In this document: positions 1-9,897 of the stretch, in pieces
Layout: every line of letters begins with the position of its first letter
Numbering within the stretch: the first letter of the stretch is position 1
Origin: Pseudoalteromonas lipolytica
GTDB taxonomy: Bacteria > Pseudomonadota > Gammaproteobacteria > Enterobacterales > Alteromonadaceae
DNA: 64,000 nucleotides
Direction of reading: 5' to 3'
NCBI RefSeq assembly: GCF_001306915.1
Contig: NZ_LJTC01000001.1
Coordinates: forward strand, 362,902-426,901
Translations under genes and position numbers: made by a program
The notes under the pieces: generated by a model
What the model saw: the letters and a program-made list of their open reading frames with translations, nothing else
Databases searched by the model: none
What the model was told of the DNA's origin: nothing

Positions 1-1039
1 AAGTCGCAGCAATAGCTTGACCATTTTCAAACTTAGGGGCATAACGCCACTGTTTTACTGCTTTAACAGCTTCTCTTTCAAATGCAGAGCCACCCTCAGA
101 GCCAACCACAGTTATGTTGTCTACAAAGCCTGATGGGGTTACTTCAAACTCCATTACGACACTGCCATCTTCCATACGTTGAACTTTTGATTTTGGATAT
201 TTAGGGTGTACGCGGTATAACGGCTCTTGTTCTTGGCTTTCTTTCCACGGCACCATTTTCGCAATCGCTAAGCAATGTTTAGTTGCTTCGTCGCTTTTAC
301 CTGTTTTTTCGTATAGATGAACTAGCTTTGAATGGGCGTTTAATTCGGTTTGATGATCAAAGTCTAGCTCTTGATCAAATACGCTTACCACGTGATTTAA
401 ACGCTCAATGGCGGTGCTGTATTTACGTTGATTTTCTGCAAATGCGGCAACTAAAAAGTCAGCGCTAATACGATCGACAGCGTTATTGGGTAAATTCTCT
501 TGATAGTAATCATCGGCTTCTTCAAGATATTTCTTTGCTGTGTAATAGCGCTCACCAGTGCCTTTATATGCAAGGATACGAGCGGCGGTCATTTTTGCAT
601 CTGCAACAAGCTTGGCGGAGTTTTGTTTTTCAGCAATGGCAATGACATCATCTAAATACGTATCTGCACGCTTAGCTGAAGGTGTTGATTCTGCCATGCC
701 GATTAATGAGTCATACACTTGTGCACTGAGTTTACCGTGATTTTGTTCTAGTATTTCGTAGGCTGTACGATATAACTCAAAGCGTTGCTCTTGCTCGCTT
801 TTATCTAGGCTGTTTGCATAGTTAATAGCAAGGTTCGCAGTGTTGTCGGCGCTTTCGCCATAAACTTTTTTGCCTAGTTCAAACGCTTTTTTTGCAAGCT
901 CACTACTGTCTTGCTGATTTTTTACAGCGGCGACATAAGCGCGGTAGGTGTCGTTAAACTCTTGTGTGGTCGTTTCATTAGCCATGCTTTGCTGGCTAAA
1001 TAAAAGTGCCATGCATAAGGCAAGCGAGCTCTTTTTCAT
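1..1039 (-). CDS. TonB C-terminal domain protein (energy-transducer-like), 3' end cut by window
   Basis: The reading frame starts at ATG 1039 and runs off the left edge, so about 346 residues are visible and the C-terminus is missing. It opens with a signal peptide or membrane anchor (MKKSSLALCMALLF, then QQSMA). A long helical, TPR-like middle follows, then a TonB C-terminal fold near the edge (YRVHPKYPKSKVQRMEDGSVVMEF split by SGFVDNITVVGSEGG and AVKAVKQWRYAPK). Such proteins pass proton-motive energy to outer-membrane receptors, or are periplasmic relatives that only share the domain. The perfect Fur box just upstream suggests iron-starvation expression. It lacks the usual proline-rich linker, so a direct TonB role is inferred. 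Confidence 0.8.
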   Translation of the reverse strand, partial: MKKSSLALCMALLFSQQSMANETTTQEFNDTYRAYVAAVKNQQDSSELAKKAFELGKKVYGESADNTANLAINYANSLDKSEQEQRFELYRTAYEILEQNHGKLSAQVYDSLIGMAESTPSAKRADTYLDDVIAIAEKQNSAKLVADAKMTAARILAYKGTGERYYTAKKYLEEADDYYQENLPNNAVDRISADFLVAAFAENQRKYSTAIERLNHVVSVFDQELDFDHQTELNAHSKLVHLYEKTGKSDEATKHCLAIAKMVPWKESQEQEPLYRVHPKYPKSKVQRMEDGSVVMEFEVTPSGFVDNITVVGSEGGSAFEREAVKAVKQWRYAPKFENGQAIAAT

Positions 1040-1090
1040 AATATTCCTTATTATTTTGCCCTGAGATAGAGAAGGGAATTAATACTAGTT

Positions 1091-1109
1091 GATGATAATC
1101 ATTATCATC
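1091..1109. promoter_or_regulatory. Fur box upstream of the TonB-domain gene
   Basis: GATGATAATCATTATCATC is a perfect 9-1-9 palindrome and matches the classical Fur consensus (GATAATGATAATCATTATC) closely. It lies about 50 bp upstream of the TonB-domain gene start, where a repressor would block transcription. This supports iron-dependent repression of that gene. Confidence 0.85.
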
Positions 1110-1112
1110 ATT

Positions 1113-1495
1113 AGGTGCAAGGTAGCAAGTTACACTCGTTGTGTCACTGTTGAATATTAAGATACATAGTATGTTTTTATTAACAATTTGAACAAGGTCC
1201 GACTGTTTATCGAGATTAAACTAATCTATTTTTTCGAATATTTTGAATGTGATTTTTTAAAACGCATTACAATTCAATTAGGTAGCTGTATGACGGCGAG
1301 TTTTCAAGTGTTTGATGAGCGCCACTAAAGCGAGGCGCAAAGCTCGTATCTTGGGGTGGTTTGAGTGTATAATACTTGAATTGCTGGTAACTGCCTCAAT
1401 ATTAGTTATCACTCGTCGTATGTTGCATCCTTACAACCTCAAGCTGTTGTAATCACATTTGCAGTATCGCATTTATTTTTTAATTTGGATTTGTC
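1113..1495. other. Non-coding region before ribA, with a probable -10 box
   Basis: No convincing reading frame is seen. A TATAAT hexamer at 1368-1373 is the best -10 candidate for ribA, but no good -35 lies 16-18 bp before it. A GC-rich imperfect inverted repeat lies around 1318-1345. No FMN riboswitch features were recognised. Confidence 0.35.
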
Positions 1496-2122
1496 GTGGC
1501 GCAAGTAAGAGCAAGAGTCCAGCTGAATGTTGGCAAAAACAGTGATATCCCTGCAGAAATCGTATCTTTTAGTGGCTTAAATGATGGCCAAGAACATGTC
1601 GCTTTAGTGTTTAATCAAGCAGACACAGAGCAAGATGTTCCTTTAATTCGAATGCATTCAGAGTGTTTAACGGGCGATGTATTTCACTCTTCACGTTGTG
1701 ACTGTGGTGAGCAATTAAATGAGTGTATCGAGATGATGCACCAGCAGGGTGGTATTTTACTGTATTTACGCCAAGAAGGCCGTGGTATTGGCTTATACAA
1801 TAAGATTGATGCTTACGTATTACAGTCGCAAGGTATGAATACGTACGAAGCAAATAACCATTTGGGTTTTGCTGATGATTTACGTGATTTTTCAGACGCG
1901 GTATTAATGCTCGAAGCACTCAATCAAAAGCATGTTAAGTTAATGACTAACAACCCAAATAAGCTCAAAGCACTGCGTGATGCGGGTATTGAAGTTGATT
2001 CAGTGGTTGGCACTCATGCGCACATTAAAGCGGGTGTGGTAGGTAACCGAGCTTACCTTGAAACGAAAATCAAACATGGCTCGCACATGCTTGATATTAA
2101 AAAAATTAAAAAGCCTGAGTAA
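1496..2122 (+). CDS. ribA: GTP cyclohydrolase II
   Basis: Cytosolic enzyme that opens GTP to diaminohydroxy-pyrimidine-5'-phosphate, the first step of riboflavin synthesis. The zinc-binding triad is visible in [15 protein letters not shown] (C-x10-C-x-C). The catalytic and substrate segment [10 protein letters not shown] and the family string [10 protein letters not shown] also match. At 208 residues it has the usual length of a stand-alone RibA without the RibB domain. The start is GTG at 1496, where similarity begins; the ribosome-binding site is weak. It stands alone and is followed by a hairpin terminator. Confidence 0.9.
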   Translation: MAQVRARVQLNVGKNSDIPAEIVSFSGLNDGQEHVALVFNQADTEQDVPLIRMHSECLTGDVFHSSRCDCGEQLNECIEMMHQQGGILLYLRQEGRGIGLYNKIDAYVLQSQGMNTYEANNHLGFADDLRDFSDAVLMLEALNQKHVKLMTNNPNKLKALRDAGIEVDSVVGTHAHIKAGVVGNRAYLETKIKHGSHMLDIKKIKKPE

Positions 2123-2152
2123 ATTTCACAACAGGTGACTATAAACAAGCGG

Positions 2153-2179
2153 CGCACCCAGTTATACTCGGTGCGTTTT
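2153..2179 (+). terminator. Terminator after ribA
   Basis: A six-bp stem CGCACC/GGTGCG (2153-2158, 2170-2175) is followed by TTTT. It is modest in strength and placed between ribA and the next gene. Confidence 0.5.
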
Positions 2180-2200
2180 GTCGTTATTGAATGAGAAACT

Positions 2201-2995
2201 ATGTCGATCGAAGTACGTATTTTTAAAGCTGATGCGGGCGTTAAATGGTTTAAAGCTGGGTGGGAAATCTTTAAGCTGCAACCTTTGACTTTTATTTTAA
2301 TGCATCTGCTAATCGTGATAATTAGCTTTATGGCATTGCTGCTACCTTTACTGCAAGTTGTTGGTGCATTTGTGACGCCATTTTTGATGGCAGGTTTTTA
2401 TCAAGCAGTGCTAACAAAGCAGCAAGGCGGGACTATCAGCCAAGCAGATATTTTTAAGCCATTTAGTAATAAAGGAAACCGTATAGGTTTAGTGCGCGTT
2501 GCCGTGTATCAGATGGCGGCAGGTATTTTATTAGCCTTACTGTCTAATTTCATTTTTGCAGATGCCTACGCAGTTATTTCGAGTCAAACTTTCGACCCAC
2601 AAAACCAAACACATATTGCCGATTTATTAGCAACCATTTCAATGGGGCAAGTTGCGGTATTTCTATTGGCGATCTGTGTGTATTTAACTGCTTTTGCCTA
2701 TGCAGTGCCTTTGGTTTATTTTCAAAAGCAAAGCAATATGTTTCAGGTTTTAAAAACCTCATTCATGGTGTTTTACCATAATATGGCGCCACTTGGTGTT
2801 TATGGCCTAATTTGCGCTGTTTTAATGGTGATCTGTATTCCTTTATCGTTTATTCCACTATTGGTTTTAATGCCAATTTGTTACATTAGCTTCTTCGTGT
2901 CTTTTCAGGCCATTTTTATGCCAGTTGTGCCAAAAGGTGATGACCAAACAAAAGCACCTGAAGCACAGTCACAATCAGGACGCTTTGACGCGTAA
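2201..2995 (+). CDS. Multi-pass inner-membrane protein, BPSS1780-like
   Basis: A 264-residue protein with about six hydrophobic segments (roughly residues 27-50, 54-70, 100-120, 145-170, 190-212, 215-240) and a short charged tail. The N-terminal pattern VKWFKAGWEIFKLQP and the 'F..P.L.AGFY' type strings resemble the uncharacterised BPSS1780 family of membrane proteins. No catalytic motif is visible. Its stop codon overlaps the ATG of recX by one base (TAATG), so the two are probably translationally coupled. Function is unknown. Confidence 0.65.
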   Translation: MSIEVRIFKADAGVKWFKAGWEIFKLQPLTFILMHLLIVIISFMALLLPLLQVVGAFVTPFLMAGFYQAVLTKQQGGTISQADIFKPFSNKGNRIGLVRVAVYQMAAGILLALLSNFIFADAYAVISSQTFDPQNQTHIADLLATISMGQVAVFLLAICVYLTAFAYAVPLVYFQKQSNMFQVLKTSFMVFYHNMAPLGVYGLICAVLMVICIPLSFIPLLVLMPICYISFFVSFQAIFMPVVPKGDDQTKAPEAQSQSGRFDA

Positions 2996-3447
2996 TGGAT
3001 GATAAAGAACAAAAGTTAAAGAATTACGTACTTTGGTTATTGTCCCGACAAGATTATTCGCGTCGGGATTTAACGCGAAAGTTACAGCAAAAAGAGGCGA
3101 CACCTGAGTTTACAGAGCGCTTGTTAGATTGGTGTGAATCACACAACTTTATTAACGAACAGCGCTATTGCGAAGGGTTTGTACGCCGCCATTTAGCTAA
3201 GTATCATGGTGTAAAACGCATTCAGAGCGAAGCAATGGCAAAAGGGATAGACCGAGCACTATTAGATAAGACGCTCGAGGAGTTCGAAGTCGATTGGTTC
3301 GAACTCGCAAAGGACGCATATTTAAAGAAGTTTTCAAATTCAGGTAAAGAACTCGACCAGAAAGAAAGAGCGAAACGTGTACGCTACTTGATGTATCGAG
3401 GCTTTAATTACGAACAAATTGATTTTGCAATGCAAGCACAGCAATAA
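2995..3447 (+). CDS. recX: Regulatory protein RecX
   Basis: RecX binds RecA filaments and limits recombination and SOS activity. The 150-residue length is typical, as are the family motifs near the start (VLWLLSRQDYSRRDLTRKL) and the repeated three-helix units (YLMYRGFNYEQIDFAM at the end). It begins inside the stop codon of the preceding membrane-protein gene and lies 17 bp before alaS, the common recX-alaS order. recA is not directly upstream here as it often is in relatives; instead the membrane-protein gene precedes it. Confidence 0.9.
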   Translation: MDDKEQKLKNYVLWLLSRQDYSRRDLTRKLQQKEATPEFTERLLDWCESHNFINEQRYCEGFVRRHLAKYHGVKRIQSEAMAKGIDRALLDKTLEEFEVDWFELAKDAYLKKFSNSGKELDQKERAKRVRYLMYRGFNYEQIDFAMQAQQ

Positions 3448-3464
3448 ACGGGTGAGATTTTCAC

Positions 3465-6065
3465 ATGCAGCATATGACTACCGCACAGATCAGGCAACAG
3501 TTCTTAGACTTTTTTGCCTCTAAACAACACCAAATTGTTCCTTCAAGCTCGCTGATCCCGGGTAACGATGCCACGTTATTATTCAATAACGCCGGTATGG
3601 TGCAATTTAAAGATGTATTTTTAGGTGCGGAAAGCCGCCCTTATTCACGTGCAACCAGCTCTCAACGTTGTGTACGCGCAGGTGGTAAACATAACGACCT
3701 TGAAAACGTAGGCTACACTGCACGCCACCATACATTCTTTGAAATGCTAGGTAACTTCAGCTTTGGCGATTACTTCAAGCAAGACGCAATCAAGTTTGCG
3801 TGGGAGTTTTTAACTGATGTTGTAAAACTACCGCAAGAAAAGCTCCTTGTTACTATTTATCATGATGATGAAGAAGCCTTCAACATTTGGCATAAAGAAG
3901 TGGGTCTAAGTGAAGATCGTATTATTCGCATTGCAACTAGCGATAACTTCTGGTCAATGGGTGATACAGGTCCTTGTGGTCCATGTTCTGAAATCTTTTA
4001 CGATCACGGTGAAGAAATTTGGGGTGGTCCTCCAGGTTCACCTGAAGAAGACGGTGACCGTTTCATCGAGATCTGGAACCTAGTATTTATGCAGTATAAC
4101 CGCCATGCCGACGGTACAATGGAGCCGCTTCCTAAGCAGTCTGTTGATACAGGTATGGGTCTTGAGCGTATCTCTGCAATTTTACAAGGTGTGCACTCAA
4201 ACTACGAAATCGATTTATTCCAAGCGCTTATTGCAGCTGCGGCTAAAGTAACAAACGCGCAAGATTTAGATGATAAATCGTTACGCGTTGTGGCTGACCA
4301 CATTCGTTCGTGTGCGTTTTTAGTGTCTGACGGCGTTATGCCATCAAACGAAGGCCGTGGTTATGTATTACGTCGTATCATTCGTCGTGCTGTTCGTCAC
4401 GGTAACAAGCTAGGTGCGAAAGGTGCATTCTTCTACAAGCTAGTTGCTGCGCTAATTGAGCAAATGGGTCAAGCGTACCCAGAGCTTGCAAAGCAACAAG
4501 AAATTATTGAAAAAGTACTGCGTATTGAAGAAGAGCAGTTTGGTAAAACACTTGAGCGTGGTCTGGCTATTTTAGAAGAAAGCCTAACTGATATCGAAGG
4601 CGATGTGATCCCAGGTGACTTAGTATTCAAACTTTACGATACTTACGGTTTCCCAGCTGACTTAACGGCAGACGTGGCGCGTGAGCGTTTCATGACGATT
4701 GATGAGCACGGCTTCCAAGAGTGTATGGCTGTTCAGCGTAAGCAAGCACAGCAAGCGGGTAAGTTTGGTGCTGATTACAACCAACAACTTAAGTCTGAAA
4801 AACACACAGACTTTAAAGGTTACGATGCAGAACATTACACAGGTACTGTGGTTGAACTTTTCTCTGAAGGTCAATCGGTTTCTGTACTTGAAGATGGTCA
4901 AGAAGGTATCGCAATCTTAGACCGTACACCGTTCTACGCTGAATCAGGTGGTCAGGTTGGTGACACAGGTGTGTTAAAAGTAGCTGGTGGTGAGTTTGTA
5001 GTGACTAACACCACGAAACTTGGTAATGCATTTGCACACCATGGTCGTGTACAAGGTCGTATTGGTACAAACGATAAAGCAGAGGCAACAATTGATGCGG
5101 CACGTCGCGATAGCATCAAGAAAAACCACACTGCAACGCATATTTTGCATGAAACATTACGCCAAATTTTAGGTGAGCACGTAAGTCAAAAAGGCTCACT
5201 AGTTGACCCTGAACGTTTACGTTTTGACTTCTCTCACTTTGAAGCGGTAACAAAAGACGAATTACGTCAAATCGAGCGCGCAGTAAACGATGAAATCCGT
5301 CGTAACTTTGCGCTTGAAACTGAGCTAATGGCTATCGAAGATGCAAAAGCAAAAGGTGCGATGGCATTATTCGGTGAAAAATACGATGACGAAGTGCGCG
5401 TAGTTACCATTGGTGATTACTCAATCGAGCTATGTGGTGGTACTCACGTTAAGCGTGCAGGTGATATCGGTTTATTTAAAATCGTATCAGAAAGCGGTAT
5501 CGCTGCCGGTATCCGCCGTATTGAAGCGGTAACGGGTGCTGAAGCGGTTGCTTATGTAAGTGAGCAAGAACAACAGTTAAACGATGTTGCAGCACTAGTA
5601 AAAGGTGATAGCAGCACAGTACTTGAAAAAGTAACTGCGTTACTAGAGAAATCAAAAGGCCTTGAGAAGCAAATTGCACAGCTTAACGACAAGCTAGCAA
5701 GTGCGGCAGGTGCATCGTTACTTGACTCTGTTGTTGAAGTGAACGGTATTAAACTGCTGGTTGCTGATGTTGCAGGTACTGAGTCTAAAGCACTACGTGG
5801 CATGGTTGATGACCTGAAAACGAAGATTGGCTCAGGTGTTATTGCCCTTGGTGTTGCTAATGGCGACAAAGTAAGCCTAATTGCCGGTGTAACTAAAGAC
5901 TTAACAGGTAAAGTGAAAGCTGGTGAACTTGTAAATCACATGGCTGCACAAGTAGGCGGTAAGGGCGGTGGTCGTCCTGATATGGCGCAAGCAGGTGGTA
6001 CTCAGCCAGAGAACCTAGCTGCAGCCTTAGAAAGTGTAACGGCATGGTTAACTGAGCGTTCTTAA
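3465..6065 (+). CDS. alaS: Alanine-tRNA ligase
   Basis: Charges tRNA-Ala in the cytosol. The 866-residue protein has the class II catalytic core ([39 protein letters not shown]), the editing domain with zinc ligands ([25 protein letters not shown]) and the C-terminal DHHA1 domain ending [15 protein letters not shown] 3465 is chosen because GGTGAG lies 8 bp upstream; an alternative ATG nine bases later aligns slightly better with E. coli AlaS but is too far from that site. It is tightly followed by lysC (6-bp gap). Confidence 0.97.
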   Translation: MQHMTTAQIRQQFLDFFASKQHQIVPSSSLIPGNDATLLFNNAGMVQFKDVFLGAESRPYSRATSSQRCVRAGGKHNDLENVGYTARHHTFFEMLGNFSFGDYFKQDAIKFAWEFLTDVVKLPQEKLLVTIYHDDEEAFNIWHKEVGLSEDRIIRIATSDNFWSMGDTGPCGPCSEIFYDHGEEIWGGPPGSPEEDGDRFIEIWNLVFMQYNRHADGTMEPLPKQSVDTGMGLERISAILQGVHSNYEIDLFQALIAAAAKVTNAQDLDDKSLRVVADHIRSCAFLVSDGVMPSNEGRGYVLRRIIRRAVRHGNKLGAKGAFFYKLVAALIEQMGQAYPELAKQQEIIEKVLRIEEEQFGKTLERGLAILEESLTDIEGDVIPGDLVFKLYDTYGFPADLTADVARERFMTIDEHGFQECMAVQRKQAQQAGKFGADYNQQLKSEKHTDFKGYDAEHYTGTVVELFSEGQSVSVLEDGQEGIAILDRTPFYAESGGQVGDTGVLKVAGGEFVVTNTTKLGNAFAHHGRVQGRIGTNDKAEATIDAARRDSIKKNHTATHILHETLRQILGEHVSQKGSLVDPERLRFDFSHFEAVTKDELRQIERAVNDEIRRNFALETELMAIEDAKAKGAMALFGEKYDDEVRVVTIGDYSIELCGGTHVKRAGDIGLFKIVSESGIAAGIRRIEAVTGAEAVAYVSEQEQQLNDVAALVKGDSSTVLEKVTALLEKSKGLEKQIAQLNDKLASAAGASLLDSVVEVNGIKLLVADVAGTESKALRGMVDDLKTKIGSGVIALGVANGDKVSLIAGVTKDLTGKVKAGELVNHMAAQVGGKGGGRPDMAQAGGTQPENLAAALESVTAWLTERS

Positions 6066-6071
6066 TCAGTA

Positions 6072-7289
6072 GTGGCACTTATCGTCCAAAAATTCGGTGG
6101 CACCTCAGTTGGCTCAATAGAGCGAATTGAGGCCGTCGCCGACCTTGTTGTAAAAACCAAACAACAAGGCCATCAAGTTGTGGTGGTGCTCTCGGCGATG
6201 TCGGGAGAAACTAACCGTCTAATTGAACTCGCTAAACAAATCGATTCTAGACCCAGTGCTCGTGAGCTTGATGTATTGCTAACCACCGGTGAGCAAGTGT
6301 CGGTCTCTTTACTCGCTATGGCTATTATTAAACGTGGTCACTCAGCGGTAAGCTTACTTGCTGATCAGGTCAACATTCGCACCGATAACATGTTTGGTAA
6401 AGCGCGGATTGAAGAGATTGCGGCGACTCGTCTAAAGCATGAACTTGAACATAACCGTATTGCTATAATAGCTGGCTTTCAGGGCCGCGATATTGAAGGC
6501 AATATCACCACGCTTGGTCGCGGTGGTACTGATACCTCTGCGGTTGAGATTGCAGGTGCTATCAATGCCGATGAATGTCAAATTTACACCGATGTTGATG
6601 GGGTATACACCACCGACCCACGTATTGAGCCTAATGCGCGACGTATGAGCCATGTCACCTTCGAAGAAATGCTCGAAATGGCTAGTCTTGGGGCTAAGGT
6701 ACTGCATATTCGTAGTGTCGAAGCGGCAGGAAAATACAATATACCGCTCAGAGTGTTATCGAGTTTTAACCCGGATCAAGGGACCTTGATCAGTTTTGAG
6801 GAGCCGGATGTGCAAGCAAACATTGTGTCGGGTATCGCCTTTAATCGTGACGAAAGCTTGATTTACGTCAATGGCGTACACCAAGGAACGGAAAACCTTG
6901 CAAAAATTTTGAAACTTTTTGCAGAATTTGGCATCGAAATAGATATGATTAATCAAGTTAATCATAACTTTGAAAAAATAGACTATGCTTTTACTGTGCA
7001 CACGAATGATTTTGAGCAAGCCCTTGAAATTTTGACCAGTAACCAAGATGGTATCAGCGCAGAATCTATTAAAGGGATCAGCAATGTTGCCAAGGTGTCT
7101 GCAGTAGGTGTAGGGATGAAATCTCACTCTGGTGTGGCAAGTTTATTTTTTAATGCCCTTGCCGATGAAAACATCAAAGTGATGCTTGTATCGACATCAG
7201 AAATAAAGATATCAGTTTTAATTGACGAAAAGTATTTAGAACTGGCTGTACGTGCGCTACACAAAGTTTTTTTAACCGAAAATGAATAA
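6072..7289 (+). CDS. lysC: Aspartate kinase, monofunctional
   Basis: Phosphorylates aspartate, the first step to lysine, threonine and methionine. The N-terminal kinase motif VQKFGGTSVGS, the segments TTLGRGGTDTSAVEIA and YTDVDGVYTTDPR, and two C-terminal ACT domains (around residues 265-400) identify it. The 405-residue length fits the monofunctional class. It starts at GTG 6072, 6 bp after alaS, so it is probably co-transcribed with it. There is no room for a lysine riboswitch, so control is probably allosteric through the ACT domains. Confidence 0.93.
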   Translation: MALIVQKFGGTSVGSIERIEAVADLVVKTKQQGHQVVVVLSAMSGETNRLIELAKQIDSRPSARELDVLLTTGEQVSVSLLAMAIIKRGHSAVSLLADQVNIRTDNMFGKARIEEIAATRLKHELEHNRIAIIAGFQGRDIEGNITTLGRGGTDTSAVEIAGAINADECQIYTDVDGVYTTDPRIEPNARRMSHVTFEEMLEMASLGAKVLHIRSVEAAGKYNIPLRVLSSFNPDQGTLISFEEPDVQANIVSGIAFNRDESLIYVNGVHQGTENLAKILKLFAEFGIEIDMINQVNHNFEKIDYAFTVHTNDFEQALEILTSNQDGISAESIKGISNVAKVSAVGVGMKSHSGVASLFFNALADENIKVMLVSTSEIKISVLIDEKYLELAVRALHKVFLTENE

Positions 7290-7382
7290 GATCTAGAGTT
7301 TTTACTTACTTTTAAGTCTAGATTTCATTAGAATGTTTTTGACGCGGAATCTTTTAATTTTTTGGAACATGGGAGCAAGAGA

Positions 7383-7574
7383 ATGCTAATACTAACTCGT
7401 AGAGTAGGTGAAACCCTAATGATCGGTGACGAAGTAACAGTTACTGTTCTTGGTGTTAAAGGAAATCAAGTTCGTATTGGTGTAAACGCACCGAAAGATG
7501 TATCAGTACATCGTGAAGAAATCTACATGCGAATTCAAGCAGAGAAATCTAACCCAAATCCGGGCAACGTTTAA
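7383..7574 (+). CDS. csrA: Carbon storage regulator CsrA
   Basis: Small dimeric RNA-binding protein that blocks or stabilises mRNAs at GGA motifs. The 63-residue sequence starts [18 protein letters not shown] and contains [16 protein letters not shown], both hallmarks. A longer frame from 7362 exists but would add seven unrelated residues. ATG 7383 has GGGAG seven bases upstream and matches all known family starts. The alaS-lysC-csrA order is conserved in related bacteria. Confidence 0.96.
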   Translation: MLILTRRVGETLMIGDEVTVTVLGVKGNQVRIGVNAPKDVSVHREEIYMRIQAEKSNPNPGNV

Positions 7575-7591
7575 TCAGCGACAGATATTTT

Positions 7592-7618
7592 AAGAGCCAC
7601 TCACTGAGTGGCTCTTTT
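7592..7618. terminator. Bidirectional terminator between csrA and the YcxB-like gene
   Basis: A perfect stem (AAGAGCCACTC with GAGTGGCTCTT, loop ACT) is followed by TTTT on the + strand and preceded by an A-rich run that serves the - strand. The stop codon of the opposite gene (7601-7603) lies inside the hairpin, so that gene's last codons form one arm. Confidence 0.85.
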
Positions 7619-8068
7619 ATTTAGTTCGGCTGTCATTTCATCATTTAGCGCTTGTTTAGAAATATATTGCATACCGCGCTGTGCCTTTAAAATATAACCT
7701 CGCTCAGTTTCAATAATCTCACTAATCTGTTGCCAGCTTAATTGGTAGCTTTTATGCGGGTTTTCGGCTTTCACCCCATCATCATCAAATACGATAGTCA
7801 CTTCGCTGCCTGATGCACGGCTCATCATTTGTCTTGCGACCCACCATGGGCGCTTGTAATAAAACGATAAGCACTCAACGACGGCAAGCATAATCATAAA
7901 GCTACCAAGGTAATGGTTCTCTAATTGATAAAACGCCAATAAGCCTAAGGTTATTAACAATATCAACAGCGGGTATTTAGGCTTGGCTTGAGATGAATAA
8001 GGCAAAGACTCATCAAAGCATTCGTAATAATACGGTTTATCTAATGTGTAAGTTGTACTTAATGTCAT
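7601..8068 (-). CDS. YcxB-like membrane protein
   Basis: A protein of about 155 residues with two adjacent hydrophobic segments (about residues 34-68 of the short form, PLLILLITLGLLAFY and LGSFMIMLAVVE) and a soluble C-terminal half. The pattern VTIVFDDDGVKAENPHKSYQLSWQQISEI and the later 'GYILKA' strand match the YcxB C-terminal domain. ATG 8068 is preferred over GTG 8080 because GTGAG sits seven bases before it. The role of the family is unknown. Confidence 0.7.
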   Translation of the reverse strand: MTLSTTYTLDKPYYYECFDESLPYSSQAKPKYPLLILLITLGLLAFYQLENHYLGSFMIMLAVVECLSFYYKRPWWVARQMMSRASGSEVTIVFDDDGVKAENPHKSYQLSWQQISEIIETERGYILKAQRGMQYISKQALNDEMTAELNKRATQ

Positions 8069-8192
8069 TCGTGGGCTCACTTAATTTGCTGACAGCAGTT
8101 TAACATTGATAGAAAAAATCTGCCGTAGTTGGTTTTCATTTAGTTGTCATTGTGAGAGCTTAAGGTATGTGTATTTTAAAGGCGTAAGTTGT

Positions 8193-9116
8193 ATGTTTGT
8201 TAGTTCAATGTCATTAGCACTTGCAATGACCACAAATACTTTTTTAGTTATGGGCGATATGCCATACACCCCGATTGATGAAATTAATCTCGCCAAAGAC
8301 GGAAAAATTACCAAGGCAATCGCAGCAACACCTCATGGCTTTTTAATACATCTTGGTGATATGAAATCCGGGGCGCTTGCTTGCACGAACAAGCTTTTGC
8401 AAACAAATAAAGCGTTATTGACGTCGTTGACCAAACAGCCTTTTATTTATACCCCCGGTGATAATGAATGGACCGATTGCGACCGAGAAAAGCTATCGGT
8501 GCGTTTTGATGAACTTGAGCGGCTAAGCTTTGTTAAAGGCCTAATGTTCGACGAGGCTTATACACAAAAAGCGAAGCAATTACAGGGTTATGCCACACAA
8601 GCTGAAATGCTAGAGAATGCCCGTTGGCAGTTTGATGGTATTGAGTTTCGTACTTTGCATATACCGGGCACTTTTAATGGTCGCTCACAAATTTTAAAAA
8701 GTGACAAAAACGCAGCACTTGATGCCGCTGACAAACGTGATAAGTACAACTTAATTTGGTTAAAACAAGCACTTGTTCAACAAGATGCTAAGGCCTATGT
8801 GTTTGGCTTTCAGGCTGATATTTACCACCCAAGCAGTAAACCCGCCTGTAGTGAATCGCAGCGCTCTAAATGTGATGCATTTAAACTATACCGAGATGCC
8901 ATCAGCGACTTTGCAAAGCACACTAAGAAGCCTGTGCTTGTAATGCATGGTGATACCGGCCCATATTGTCAGCAGCCGTTAGCGAGTAACTTAACGCGTT
9001 TAAATGTCCCCGGAGATTTTGCTGTAAGCGATGTCGCAAAAGTAAGTTTTATCGACGGCCAATGGCATATAGCAAGTATAACGACAAACGAGCCCCTCAC
9101 TAAGGTTTGTAAATGA
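8193..9116 (+). CDS. Exported metallophosphoesterase-like protein
   Basis: About 307 residues. The N-terminus (MFVSSMSLALAMTTNTFLV) looks like a short signal peptide. The motifs MGDMPYTP, HLGDMKSG, TPGDNEWTDC and VLVMHGDTGPY resemble the D-x-H/GD-x-x/GDNE signature of calcineurin-like phosphoesterases, with some expected metal ligands altered (GDMP in place of GDxH). The frame is open to 8106, but ATG 8193 is the first start with an export signal. The substrate cannot be named. It is monocistronic and followed by repeat-rich DNA. Confidence 0.65.
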   Translation: MFVSSMSLALAMTTNTFLVMGDMPYTPIDEINLAKDGKITKAIAATPHGFLIHLGDMKSGALACTNKLLQTNKALLTSLTKQPFIYTPGDNEWTDCDREKLSVRFDELERLSFVKGLMFDEAYTQKAKQLQGYATQAEMLENARWQFDGIEFRTLHIPGTFNGRSQILKSDKNAALDAADKRDKYNLIWLKQALVQQDAKAYVFGFQADIYHPSSKPACSESQRSKCDAFKLYRDAISDFAKHTKKPVLVMHGDTGPYCQQPLASNLTRLNVPGDFAVSDVAKVSFIDGQWHIASITTNEPLTKVCK

Positions 9117-9400
9117 AAGCTGAAAGTTAGCGAGTTTTTAGAGAAAGGAGCTATCAGCTTTCAGCCGTCAGCTATCAGATTAAAACCCAACAAGTTAGCG
9201 AATTTCTAGAGGAAAGAGTAAAGTTAGCGAGTTTGAGGCTCACGTAGGCGTGAAATTTATTTCGCGCGGTGGTTTATAAAGTCATCAGACTTTAAACCCA
9301 AGTTAAGACTTGTAGGAGGCGTTTTAACGCCGAAAAAACTCACGCTATAGCCAAAAGTTCACGGTTAAAACCATTCCTACGATTATCTCAGATCTCATGC
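9117..9400. repeat. Intergenic mosaic of dispersed repeats (copy 1)
   Basis: No gene is seen. The stretch holds short modules found elsewhere in this window: AAAGTTAGCGAG units (9124-9135, 9183, 9220), a heptamer block at 9149-9179 (AGCTATC, AGCTTTC, AGCCGTC, AGCTATC), the hairpin-forming GTAGGCGTGAAATTTATTTC at 9244-9269, and TGTAGGAGGCGTTTTAACGCC near 9310-9332. The same modules recur near 40.4, 46.7-47.1, 53.9-54.5, 57.0 and 63.7 kb. Confidence 0.8.
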
Positions 9401-9414
9401 ATCATTTAAAAAAC

Positions 9415-9439
9415 AAAAAAGCGGCACTTGGCCGCTTTT
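9415..9439 (-). terminator. Terminator after the small lipoprotein gene
   Basis: Stem AAAAGCGGC/GCCGCTTTT with loop ACTTG; the A-run on the + strand becomes the U-tract for - strand transcription. Confidence 0.8.
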
Positions 9440-9457
9440 CTTAAGTAAGGTGTGCTA

Positions 9458-9649
9458 TTAGCAGTTAGTTTCTTCTGCGTTAACACCTTCTTTTACTTCT
9501 TCACATGCATCTTCAACTGCATTTTGTGTATCAGTAATTGCTTCGTCAATACGCTCACCTGCGTCTTCAGCAGAGTTGTCTTCACAACCCATGATGAAAA
9601 GACCTGAAAATAGGGCGATAGTTGCGGCTTTTAAAGTTGAATTTTTCAT
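9458..9649 (-). CDS. Small lipoprotein, unknown role
   Basis: Sixty-three residues. A basic start (MKNSTLKAA), a hydrophobic core and the lipobox FIMG-C place the lipidated cysteine at residue 22. The mature part is short and acidic (EDAGERIDEAITDTQNAVEDACEEV), probably one amphipathic helix with two more cysteines. It lies downstream of a YtjA-like gene on the same strand. Entericidin-like or osmotic-stress lipoproteins are similar in size and placement, but no family is certain. Confidence 0.75.
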   Translation of the reverse strand: MKNSTLKAATIALFSGLFIMGCEDNSAEDAGERIDEAITDTQNAVEDACEEVKEGVNAEETNC

Positions 9650-9701
9650 AATGAAATTCCTTGTAAATTTAAAAATAAAGTAAGTGGTTATCTGCTTTTA
9701 A

Positions 9702-9875
9702 CTACTTAGGGACGTTGCCTCTAAGTGCTCCTGATACCAGCGAAATAACAAGTAATACTAAAAATATAAAAAAGATAATCTTAGCGATGCCTGCAGCGGC
9801 TCCTGCGATACCGCCAAAACCTAACACTGCTGCGATTAACGCGATAACTAGAAAAGTAATTGTCCAGCGTAACAT
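9702..9875 (-). CDS. DUF1328 (YtjA-like) small membrane protein
   Basis: A 57-residue frame beginning [20 protein letters not shown] and ending [12 protein letters not shown]. It has two hydrophobic helices separated by a glycine/alanine-rich turn ([12 protein letters not shown]), which is the DUF1328/YtjA pattern. A strong AAGGAGA lies five bases before ATG 9875. The family is linked to envelope or stress conditions in enterics, but its activity is unknown. The downstream lipoprotein gene (52 bp away) may be co-transcribed. Confidence 0.88.
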   Translation of the reverse strand: MLRWTITFLVIALIAAVLGFGGIAGAAAGIAKIIFFIFLVLLVISLVSGALRGNVPK

Positions 9876-9897
9876 AGTGGTCTCCTTGGCTATTTAA

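Noticed and set aside
7362..7382. Earlier start for csrA
   Set aside because: The extra residues are not part of CsrA, and the good ribosome-binding site points to ATG 7383.
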